Of a stretch of DNA of 6,969 nucleotides, positions 1 through 5,926 are shown piece after piece. The stretch is from Clostridia bacterium. GTDB lineage: Bacteria; Bacillota; Clostridia; Oscillospirales; CAG-272. Under the pieces are notes generated by a model. It was not told the DNA's origin, searched no databases, and saw only the letters and a list, made by a program, of their open reading frames with translations. Position numbers and translations under genes: made by a program. The stretch spans positions 1 to 6,969 of the forward strand of contig JAFQNM010000083.1 of assembly GCA_017395885.1 (NCBI GenBank), read 5' to 3'. The first letter of the stretch is position 1; every line of letters starts with the position of its first letter.

Positions 1-346
1 AACAGAAGGCGCAAGAATGGATTTTCTCCGTCAGTTCGGCTGGGAGGTTGGTGATGCCTGCGTTGAGGAGGTGGAGGTTCAGATCCCCGCCGACTTTGAC
101 AAGATATTGAACGCCTATAACGAGATCCAGAAAAGCCAGGGTCTTGATCTCTCCAAATACAAAGGCAAAACGGTACAGCGCTATACATACGAGATAAAAA
201 ACTATCCCGATTACGACGGTACCGTTTATGCCAATATTATTATTTACAAAAACCGTGTTATCGGAGGAGACGTTTACTCCGCAGACGTTTCAGGCTTCAT
301 TCAGGGCTTTGAAATGCCAAAGACAGAGCAGGAAGCCGCAGAGTGA
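1..346 (+). CDS. DUF4830-like protein of unknown function, C-terminal part (5' end outside the window)
   Basis: The reading frame is open to the left edge: five codons (T-E-G-A-R) precede the ATG at 17. That Met lies within the alignment block 'R-x-x-F-L-x-x-F-G-W-E-V' that I associate with the interior of DUF4830 proteins, so the true start is probably upstream and about 114 residues are visible. Family-like landmarks are FGWEV near the beginning, a 'QIPADFD' segment, 'QGLDLSKYKGK', 'YTYEIKNYP', a 'NIIIYKNRVIGGD' strand pair and a final 'GFIQGFE'. The family is uncharacterised. Members I recall are small clostridial proteins, often with an N-terminal membrane anchor, which would lie outside this window if present. 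The visible part has no membrane segment, no cysteine pair and no catalytic motif I can name; it ends in an acidic tail. It converges on mutS2 and ends directly against it, so it is not part of that operon. Family assignment is from memory of conserved segments; no function is proposed. Confidence 0.8.
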   Translation, partial: TEGARMDFLRQFGWEVGDACVEEVEVQIPADFDKILNAYNEIQKSQGLDLSKYKGKTVQRYTYEIKNYPDYDGTVYANIIIYKNRVIGGDVYSADVSGFIQGFEMPKTEQEAAE

Positions 347-2722
347 TCATTTGTGCTTAAGCTCAATAACAGTAACACCGTAATCTCCCTCACCGTACTG
401 ACCTGCACGGAAGGTGCTGACCCTCTTATCCTTCTTGAGAAAGCTCCATATGGCACTTCTCAAGGCTCCCGTGCCCTTACCGTGTATGACGGTGACAGAA
501 TATATCTGTGCGATAACAGCATCATCCAGATACCTGTCAACCATAAAGCAGGCATCATCGCCGATCATGCCTCGAACGTCAAGCTCCGGCTTGAAGCTCT
601 TGGCAACGGCCTGACGGTAGGTTTTTGCAGTGCTTTTCTTGCCCCCGTCGGTCACGGTGCCATCCTCCACCAGCCTTAGCTGAGAAACGTTGAGCTTAGT
701 TTTGAGAATGCCCATCTGAACGGTAACGTTGCCCTTTTTATCAGGGTCCTCAAGCAGCGTTCCCGAGGTTCCAAGGGTGCGATGGATAACGTCGTCACCC
801 TTTTTCAGCGCTCTGGGAAGAACGTATCCGTCGTCCTTATCCTCCTCGGCGTTGCTGTCTCTGTATTCCTTAACGCTGGCCTTGATATTTTTCTTGGATT
901 GAGCGATCCTTTCGCCGAAGCTTTCGCTGTCCTTTGCCTTTTTGGCATCATCCAGCTGCTTCATTATATATTCACTGGTAGCTCTTGCGCTGTCTATGAT
1001 CTGGCGAGCCTTTTTCTTTGCATCCTCAGCCTCGCGTTGGGCATTACCAAGCCTTTTCTCAAGCTCGGCCTCGGCGCTCCTCTTAAACTCCTCATATTCA
1101 CGGCGAAGCCTCTGAGCCTCCTCAAGCTCCGCCATCAGATGATATCTCTCGGCCTCCAGCTTTTCGATAACAGCCTCAAAGCTTCTGCTGCCGGAATCCA
1201 CGTAGCCTCTTGCTCTGTCAACAATGCTCTGAGGAATTCCAAGCTTTTCAGAAATTGCAAAGGCATTTGATTTGCCGGGTGTGCCCATTATAAGCTTATA
1301 GGTAGGCTTCAGGGTATCAACGTCAAACTCACAGGAGGCGTTACAGATACCCTCAGTTTCAAGGGCAAAGGCCTTGAGCTCGGCATAGTGAGTAGTTGCG
1401 GCGCAGAGTGCGCCTCTCTCAAAGACCTCAAGAAGAATGGACATGGCAAGCGCTGCACCCTCAACAGGGTCAGTTCCCGAGCCAAGCTCATCGAAAAGAA
1501 CGAGAGAATCCTCCGTCATATCCTTGAGGATATTGACGATCCCCACCATATGGGAGGAAAATGTTGAAAGAGACTGCTCAATAGACTGCTCGTCTCCTAT
1601 ATCAGAGAATATCTCGTCAAAGACACGGCAGGAGGCCTTCTCGCAGGGGAGCTGGAGACCTGCCTGCGCCATCATGGAAAAGAGGCCGAGAGTTTTAAGT
1701 GAAACCGTTTTACCGCCTGTATTAGGGCCTGTTATTACAAGCATAGACCATTCGCCGCCAACCTCAATCGTAACGGGAACAGCCTTGCCCTCGGCAATGA
1801 GAGGATGCCTGCATTTTTCGAGGCGAACAACGCCCTTCTCACAAACCTCAGGCTCAACAGCACCCATAGCATATGCAAGATCGGAGCAGGCAAAGCAAAA
1901 GGCAAGGAGAGTTATGTTAGAGTAGTTCAGGCGGATAAGACCGCTGATATCGGAAACAGAGGCGCTGAGTGCGGCCAGAATACGGTCTATCTCAAACTCC
2001 TCACGAACGGAAAGCTCTCTCAGCTCGTTGTTTGCCTCAACAACGCTCATAGGCTCAATAAACAGAGTTGCACCGGAAGCGCTCGTATCGTGGACAAGTC
2101 CCTTTACCTCGTTTCGGTATTCGCTTTTAACGGGAATAACGAATCGGCCGCCTCTTGTTGTTACTATATTCTCCTGCAGATATTTGGAGAAGGAGCCCCC
2201 TTGCGTATACTTTTGCATAAGATCGGCGATTTTGGCATTTGTCTTTCTGATTTTATGCCTAATATCGGCAAGTTCGGCACTTGCCTCATCAGCTATCATA
2301 TCCTCGGAAACGATAGCCTTGTATATAGAATCCTCAATATTCTTGTGAACGGAAAGCCTGAGAAATATCTCATCAAGCGACGTATCAAACTTTCGGTCGC
2401 TTTTGATATACTCCAGAAGGCCTCTTGCGGTGCGAAGCACGTTGGCACAGTCGAGAAGCTCTCTCGTTGAAAGAGTTGCTCCCTTATCTGCCCGCTCAAG
2501 AGCACCCGTTATATCCTTCACCGAGCCGAAGGAGGGGTTTCCCTTCTGGCCGGAAAGTCTTTTGGCATCTGCCGTTCTTTGCTGCCTCAACCTGACTTCA
2601 TCAATATCCGAGGAGGGAGCAAGGCTGAGTGCCATCTCCTTTGCGCCCTCGGTGAGAGCCTTGGCAGAAAGCAGCTCGCGTATTTTATTAAATTCAAGGG
2701 TATAAATATTCTTATCGTTCAT
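347..2722 (-). CDS. mutS2: MutS2: ATPase with C-terminal Smr domain (ribosome-collision factor / DNA repair paralogue)
   Basis: A full-length MutS2 of 791 aa, close to the roughly 785 aa of the Bacillus protein. The N-terminal core and lever helices (about 1-300) start with the typical 'TLEFNKI' block and lack the mismatch-recognition domain of MutS. The ABC-type ATPase follows: Walker A GPNTGGKT at 332-339, the STFSSHM signature region at 386-392, Walker B ending in LVLFDE (D411, E412) and then LGSGTDP, and the H-loop TTHYAELK at 443-450. A long charged coiled coil spans about 515-620, a KOW-like segment about 640-685, and the Smr domain about 712-791, with LDVRG at 714-718 and HGKGTGALR at 747-755. 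In Bacillus, MutS2 recognises collided ribosomes and promotes their splitting or cleavage; homologues elsewhere were described as suppressing recombination. The start ATG overlaps the recO stop (ATGA) and I see no Shine-Dalgarno before it, so translation is probably coupled to recO. It is the last gene of the operon. Confidence 0.97.
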   Translation of the reverse strand: MNDKNIYTLEFNKIRELLSAKALTEGAKEMALSLAPSSDIDEVRLRQQRTADAKRLSGQKGNPSFGSVKDITGALERADKGATLSTRELLDCANVLRTARGLLEYIKSDRKFDTSLDEIFLRLSVHKNIEDSIYKAIVSEDMIADEASAELADIRHKIRKTNAKIADLMQKYTQGGSFSKYLQENIVTTRGGRFVIPVKSEYRNEVKGLVHDTSASGATLFIEPMSVVEANNELRELSVREEFEIDRILAALSASVSDISGLIRLNYSNITLLAFCFACSDLAYAMGAVEPEVCEKGVVRLEKCRHPLIAEGKAVPVTIEVGGEWSMLVITGPNTGGKTVSLKTLGLFSMMAQAGLQLPCEKASCRVFDEIFSDIGDEQSIEQSLSTFSSHMVGIVNILKDMTEDSLVLFDELGSGTDPVEGAALAMSILLEVFERGALCAATTHYAELKAFALETEGICNASCEFDVDTLKPTYKLIMGTPGKSNAFAISEKLGIPQSIVDRARGYVDSGSRSFEAVIEKLEAERYHLMAELEEAQRLRREYEEFKRSAEAELEKRLGNAQREAEDAKKKARQIIDSARATSEYIMKQLDDAKKAKDSESFGERIAQSKKNIKASVKEYRDSNAEEDKDDGYVLPRALKKGDDVIHRTLGTSGTLLEDPDKKGNVTVQMGILKTKLNVSQLRLVEDGTVTDGGKKSTAKTYRQAVAKSFKPELDVRGMIGDDACFMVDRYLDDAVIAQIYSVTVIHGKGTGALRSAIWSFLKKDKRVSTFRAGQYGEGDYGVTVIELKHK

Positions 2723-3501
2723 AACAGTATAGATTTATAAAATTCAAGTGTTGAAAATGAGTGCTCAAGGTGGTTTATAAGGTATCCCTCACATACCTTT
2801 GAGAGGAGATACTGCCCATCCTCATCAAGCGAAAAGGCCAAAAGCTTGGACCTTTGAGCACCTACTATGTATCTCATTGCGTTCAAAACGTCTGCGGTGA
2901 TGATATAGTAGAGCCTTGCGGTGCCCTCTATCATCTCCTCCTCCTTCTCTGCCCTCGGCTTACACTCTGGGCAGAGGAGACGGCCGTTCATAACGTCCAG
3001 ATAAACGTCTCCCGAAAGCTCTTTTTGGCAAACGTCGCAAACGGAAAGCTCAGGACAAAATCCGCATTCCGCAGCGCATCTCAGCTCAAAGGCTGCCTTG
3101 ATGCGAGAGAGAGGTATATCCCTTCTTGCGCTGATTGCATAAAGGGTATTGAGAGCGAGCCTCAGAAGCTCAGGCTCCGGAGAGCTCTCAACGGTCACGT
3201 ATTCAAGCACGTCACAGACATATGCCGAAAGTGAGAGCCTGTCCAGATCGTTGCGGATACCGTAAAAATCCTCAATATTTTCGCTCTCCTCTATATACCA
3301 GAATTTTCTTGATTTCTTTAAGACAAATGTCGAATATGCAAAAGGCTGGCAGGCAACGAGGTGTGGGCTCTTCAGGCTCTTAACTCCCTTGCCCGTAACT
3401 GTAAGCTTACCGTGCTCCTCTGTTACCAGGGTGAGTATCTTATCGTAATCTCCCGTTTCCGTTTCGCGGACCACAAGAGCGTGAACGCATATTCTGTCCA
3501 T
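2719..3501 (-). CDS. recO: RecO: DNA repair/recombination mediator
   Basis: RecO acts with RecR (and RecF) to load RecA on SSB-coated single-stranded DNA and can anneal complementary strands. With the ATG at 3501 the protein is 260 aa, normal for the family. The N-terminal OB fold is recognisable from 'ALVVRETETGDYDKILTLVTEEHGKLTV', split here as ALVVRETETGDYDK then ILTLVTEEHGKL (about residues 8-34), followed by 'GKGVKS'. The helical domain carries the usual zinc site: C155 and C158 (CDVC) and C177 and C180 (CPEC), preceded by the family motif GFCP. The C-terminus ends in the typical 'L-E-H-x-F-x-T-L-x-F-Y' block. A TTG three bases upstream (3502-3504) is an alternative start giving 261 aa; I prefer the ATG because it forms a TGATG junction with era. 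The AAGGA at 3511-3515 could serve either start. The 3' end overlaps the mutS2 start by 4 nt. Confidence 0.95.
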   Translation of the reverse strand: MDRICVHALVVRETETGDYDKILTLVTEEHGKLTVTGKGVKSLKSPHLVACQPFAYSTFVLKKSRKFWYIEESENIEDFYGIRNDLDRLSLSAYVCDVLEYVTVESSPEPELLRLALNTLYAISARRDIPLSRIKAAFELRCAAECGFCPELSVCDVCQKELSGDVYLDVMNGRLLCPECKPRAEKEEEMIEGTARLYYIITADVLNAMRYIVGAQRSKLLAFSLDEDGQYLLSKVCEGYLINHLEHSFSTLEFYKSILL

Positions 3502-4394
3502 CAATCAAGGTCCTTGGGGTTAAATCCGAAGTGGCTGAGGTTAAATTCGCTGTCTCTCCAGTTTTCCTTCACCTTTACCCAGAGGTTGAGGTATACCTTC
3601 ATTCCGAAGAACTCCTCCAGATCCTCTCTCGCATAGGATCCTATCCTCTTGAGCATCTCACCGCCCTTGCCTACGATGATTCCCTTATGGGATTCCTTTT
3701 CGCAGTAGATCTCGGCTCTGATGGAGAGCAGCTCCTCCTCCTCCTTAAACTCTTCAATAACTACCGCACTTCCGTGAGGGATCTCCTTGGAAAGGGTTCG
3801 AAGCATCTTTTCTCGGATGATCTCTGCGGCGATCTGCTTCTCGGGCTGGTCTGTTATCATATCCTCCTCAAAGAACCATTCGCCCTCATAGAGGAACTTT
3901 TCAGCCTCCTCCATAACGTCCTCAAGGTTCTTTCCCTTCAGAGCGCTGACGGGAACAAAGGCATCAAAGTCGTATAGAGCAGCATACTGCGCAATAGTTT
4001 CTGCAACTGCCGTGCGGTCCACAAGGTCTATCTTATTGAGAACGAGCATAGCGGGAAGCTTATCCTGCTTCACCTTTTCGCATATGTTTCTCTCGATCTC
4101 TCCGGGGGCCTTACCTGCATCTGCAATAAGAATAACTGCATCTGCACTTCCCAGAGAGGAGCGTACGCTCTTCATCATATAGTTACCAAGCTTGGTCTTT
4201 GCCTTATGGATACCGGGAGTATCAAGAAAAACGAACTGGTTCTCTCCCTTTGTGAGAATACCCATGATACGGTTTCTCGTTGTCTGAGGCTTTGATGAAA
4301 CTATGGCGATCTTCTCACCGAGAAGAGCATTCATAAGAGTGGATTTACCAACGTTAGGTCTGCCTACTATAGCAATAAAAGCTGTCTTTGTCAT
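3501..4394 (-). CDS. era: Era: GTPase for 16S rRNA / 30S subunit maturation
   Basis: Era binds the 3' end of 16S rRNA and assists late 30S assembly; it is essential in many bacteria. The 297-aa protein has every GTPase element: G1 GRPNVGKS at 11-18, G2 around T38-T39 in SSKPQTTR, G3 DTPG at 58-61, G4 NKID at 120-123, and G5 SAL at 150-152. A hinge leads to the C-terminal KH RNA-binding domain, with the GKGG loop at 242-245 inside 'GIIVGKGGEMLKRIG' and the family's WVKVKENWRD near the end. The ATG at 4394 is supported by AAAAGGAA with 9 nt between AAGGA and the start. It begins 15 nt after the ybeY stop, and its TGA shares one base with the recO ATG. The ybeY-era pairing is functionally sensible, because both act on the 3' end of 16S rRNA. 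Nothing unusual is seen in the sequence. Confidence 0.98.
   Translation of the reverse strand: MTKTAFIAIVGRPNVGKSTLMNALLGEKIAIVSSKPQTTRNRIMGILTKGENQFVFLDTPGIHKAKTKLGNYMMKSVRSSLGSADAVILIADAGKAPGEIERNICEKVKQDKLPAMLVLNKIDLVDRTAVAETIAQYAALYDFDAFVPVSALKGKNLEDVMEEAEKFLYEGEWFFEEDMITDQPEKQIAAEIIREKMLRTLSKEIPHGSAVVIEEFKEEEELLSIRAEIYCEKESHKGIIVGKGGEMLKRIGSYAREDLEEFFGMKVYLNLWVKVKENWRDSEFNLSHFGFNPKDLD
3511..3515 (-). promoter_or_regulatory. Ribosome binding site of recO (AAGGA), shared by two possible starts
   Basis: On the minus strand AAGGA lies inside the last codons of era. It is 9 nt from the ATG at 3501 and 6 nt from the in-frame TTG at 3504. Both spacings are workable, so the site does not decide between them; the ATG is preferred on codon grounds. 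Confidence 0.6.
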
Positions 4395-4402
4395 ATTATA
4401 TA

Positions 4403-4410
4403 TTCCTTTT
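4403..4410 (-). promoter_or_regulatory. Ribosome binding site of era (AAAAGGAA)
   Basis: On the minus strand AAAAGGAA begins at the last base of the ybeY TGA and stands 9 nt (AAGGA to ATG) before the era start at 4394, in an AT-rich gap. It confirms the era start. Confidence 0.75.
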
Positions 4411-4886
4411 CAGTCTCTTGTTATTTTAAGTATTTCCATAATTTCCTTCTGGCGGCGGCGCATATCGGCATCATCCTCATCGGAGAGCTCGTGATCGTAG
4501 CCGAGAAGATGGAGAGTTGAGTGAACTGTGAGAAAAGCGACCTCACGCTTAAAGCTGTGGCCAAACTCAGCCGCCTGCTCTTCTGCCCTTTCAAGAGAAA
4601 GAACTATATCTCCAAGCTCACAGGGAAAGCCCTCCTCCGGAACGTCTCCCCCCGGAAAATCATACATAGGAAAGGAAAGCACGTCTGTTGCCGAATCCTT
4701 TTCTCTGTACTCACGGTTGAGCTCTCTTATGCCCTCGTTGTCAGTAAAGGTGACGGAGACCTCACAGTCTCTCAAAAAGCCCTCGTAGCCGAGAGCGGCA
4801 AGCACCGAGCGGCGAACAAGGTTTCTCAGCGCTATATCTACGGGGATCCTGTCCTGCTCGTTGGTATAATAAACCTTAAGGCTCAT
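4410..4886 (-). CDS. ybeY: YbeY: zinc-dependent endoribonuclease for rRNA maturation
   Basis: YbeY is a small metal-dependent RNase of the UPF0054 family, needed for correct 16S rRNA 3'-end processing and 70S quality control. The 158-aa product is of standard length. The metal site H-x3-H-x5-H is complete: H122, H126 and H132 in 'HSTLHLLGYDH'. The second family signature, 'LNREYREKDSATDVLSFP', lies at 56-73; R61 in it matches the conserved arginine thought to act in catalysis, and the LGDIVLS strand follows at 91-97. The ATG at 4886 overlaps the phoH stop (ATGA), and a strong purine-rich AAGGGGA at 4894-4900 lies 7 nt upstream, so it has its own ribosome binding site besides coupling. PhoH/YbeZ and YbeY are commonly neighbours and, in E. 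coli, interact. In Bacillus a yqfF (pgpH) gene sits between phoH and ybeY; it is absent here. Confidence 0.97.
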   Translation of the reverse strand: MSLKVYYTNEQDRIPVDIALRNLVRRSVLAALGYEGFLRDCEVSVTFTDNEGIRELNREYREKDSATDVLSFPMYDFPGGDVPEEGFPCELGDIVLSLERAEEQAAEFGHSFKREVAFLTVHSTLHLLGYDHELSDEDDADMRRRQKEIMEILKITRD

Positions 4887-5908
4887 TTTGAGGTCCCCTT
4901 TCCGTCGCCCTTTTGGGTAACTGTTCTGTATACTCTCTTCTGAGCTGAGTTTTTCTCATAAGCAAGAATGATCTGCTGAACGAGCCTGTGGCGAACAACG
5001 TCTCTGTCTGAGAACTCGTGTATTGCAATATCGTCTATTCCCCTGAGTATCTTAACGGCCTCTGCAAGACCTGATCTCTGTCCGAAGGGCAGGTCTGTTT
5101 GAGTAAGATCTCCCGTTACTACTGCCTTTGAGCCGTTGCCGAGACGGGTGAGAAACATTTTCATCTGCTCGGGAGTTGTGTTCTGTGCCTCATCAAGGAT
5201 TATAAAGCAATCGTCAAGCGTTCTGCCTCTCATATATGCGAGAGGAGCGATCTCAATAGTCATTTTTTCCATAAGTCTGGCGCAGGTCTCCATTCCCAGC
5301 ATCTCGTAGAGTGCATCGTATAGAGGCCTGAGATATGGGTCTATCTTCTGCTGAAGGTCTCCGGGGAGAAATCCGAGACGCTCGCCTGCCTCAACTGCGG
5401 GACGGGTAAGTATGATCCTCGTTACCTCGTGAGCACGGAGAGCCTTTACAGCCATGGAAACCGCAAGAAAGGTCTTACCCGTTCCCGCAGGGCCGATGCC
5501 GAAAACTATTGTGTTTTTTCTGATAGAATCAACGTATCTTTTCTGGCCGACGGTCTTAGCCTTGATAGGTCTACCCTTTGCGCTGATGCAGATGCAATCC
5601 CCTGAAAGAGACTGAAGCTCATCGGTCTTTCCGTCACCAACCATGGAGATGACGTAATCCACCGTTTGCTCGGGGATGGCATCTCCCTCCGCAGCCAGCT
5701 TTGAAAGCTGGCCGATGACCTGTGCCGCAAGGGAGCAGCCTGCCTCGCTGCCCTCGATAACAACGGAGTCTCCTCCGTCCACACTATCGCCTCTGTTATA
5801 TATGCGGACGCCGAAGGCCTCCTCTATTCTTCTTATATTCCTGTCAAAGCTGCCGAAAATACGGTTGGTAAGCTCGCTGCTCTGAATACTGACTGTTCTC
5901 TGTGCCAT
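4883..5908 (-). CDS. phoH: PhoH/YbeZ-family ATPase, probable RNA-associated NTPase
   Basis: A 341-aa P-loop NTPase of the PhoH (YbeZ) family, which is related to superfamily 1 helicases and functionally linked to YbeY and rRNA processing. About residues 10-75 form an N-terminal segment resembling a KH-like RNA-binding fold ('RIFGSFDRNIRRIEEAFGVRI' region at 16-36). The PhoH core follows: GQKRYVDSI at 121-129, Walker A GPAGTGKT at 139-146, TRPAVEAGERLGFLPGD at 168-184, YMRGRTLDD at 225-233, Walker B FIILDEAQN at 235-243, VVTGDLTQTDLP at 263-274, and the arginine-containing FSDRDVVRHRLVQ near 299-311. All key residues are present. The C-terminal tail (about 320-341) is basic and variable. The ATG at 5908 is backed by AAAAGGAA, with 5 nt between AAGGA and the start, and lies 18 nt after the yqfD stop. 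The name reflects the E. coli phosphate-regulated gene; nothing here suggests phosphate control. Confidence 0.96.
   Translation of the reverse strand: MAQRTVSIQSSELTNRIFGSFDRNIRRIEEAFGVRIYNRGDSVDGGDSVVIEGSEAGCSLAAQVIGQLSKLAAEGDAIPEQTVDYVISMVGDGKTDELQSLSGDCICISAKGRPIKAKTVGQKRYVDSIRKNTIVFGIGPAGTGKTFLAVSMAVKALRAHEVTRIILTRPAVEAGERLGFLPGDLQQKIDPYLRPLYDALYEMLGMETCARLMEKMTIEIAPLAYMRGRTLDDCFIILDEAQNTTPEQMKMFLTRLGNGSKAVVTGDLTQTDLPFGQRSGLAEAVKILRGIDDIAIHEFSDRDVVRHRLVQQIILAYEKNSAQKRVYRTVTQKGDGKGTSK
4894..4900 (-). promoter_or_regulatory. Ribosome binding site of ybeY (AAGGGGA)
   Basis: On the minus strand AAGGGGA lies 7 nt before the ATG at 4886 and is embedded in the last codons of phoH (…G-K-G-T-S-K). 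It supports the ATGA-overlap start and gives ybeY its own initiation signal. Confidence 0.75.
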
Positions 5909-5912
5909 ACGA

Positions 5913-5920
5913 TTCCTTTT
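5913..5920 (-). promoter_or_regulatory. Ribosome binding site of phoH (AAAAGGAA)
   Basis: On the minus strand AAAAGGAA precedes the ATG at 5908, with 5 nt between AAGGA and the start. It lies entirely in the 18-nt gap after the yqfD stop and confirms the chosen phoH start. Confidence 0.8.
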
Positions 5921-5926
5921 ACAAAA

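Noticed and set aside
240..346. Terminator for the operon downstream of mutS2 on the minus strand (CCG-ATAACA-CGG then TTTTT)
   Set aside because: The stem is only 3 bp, far too weak, and the bases code for the DUF4830-like protein.
355..362. Palindrome GCTTAAGC next to the mutS2 stop
   Set aside because: Eight bases with no loop and no T-run; it is explained by the last mutS2 codons and is not a terminator or an operator that can be supported.
577..581. MutS2 Smr motif reads LDVRG instead of LDLRG
   Set aside because: A conservative change; the acidic residue and glycine are kept and HGKGTGALR is intact, so no loss of function is implied.
353..1925. Other plus-strand open frames antisense to mutS2 (353-679, 782-1270, 1437-1925)
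   Set aside because: All are shadows of the MutS2 reading frame; no domain, no convincing start signal, and hydrophobic runs come from reversed coiled-coil codons (for example GAG/CTC, AAG/CTT).
1805..2470. A 221-codon open frame on the plus strand inside mutS2
   Set aside because: It lies wholly antisense to the conserved ATPase gene, has no recognisable domain, and its composition is what reverse-complemented mutS2 codons give.
2723..2770. Possible promoter before mutS2 (TATACT and TATAAA on the minus strand)
   Set aside because: TATACT ends only 4 nt before the ATG and no TTGACA-like box lies 16-18 nt upstream; the AT-rich bases encode the conserved RecO C-terminus.
3506..3516. Inverted repeat CAAGG-T-CCTTG at the era/recO junction
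   Set aside because: A one-base loop cannot form a hairpin, and the bases encode the end of Era; likely chance.
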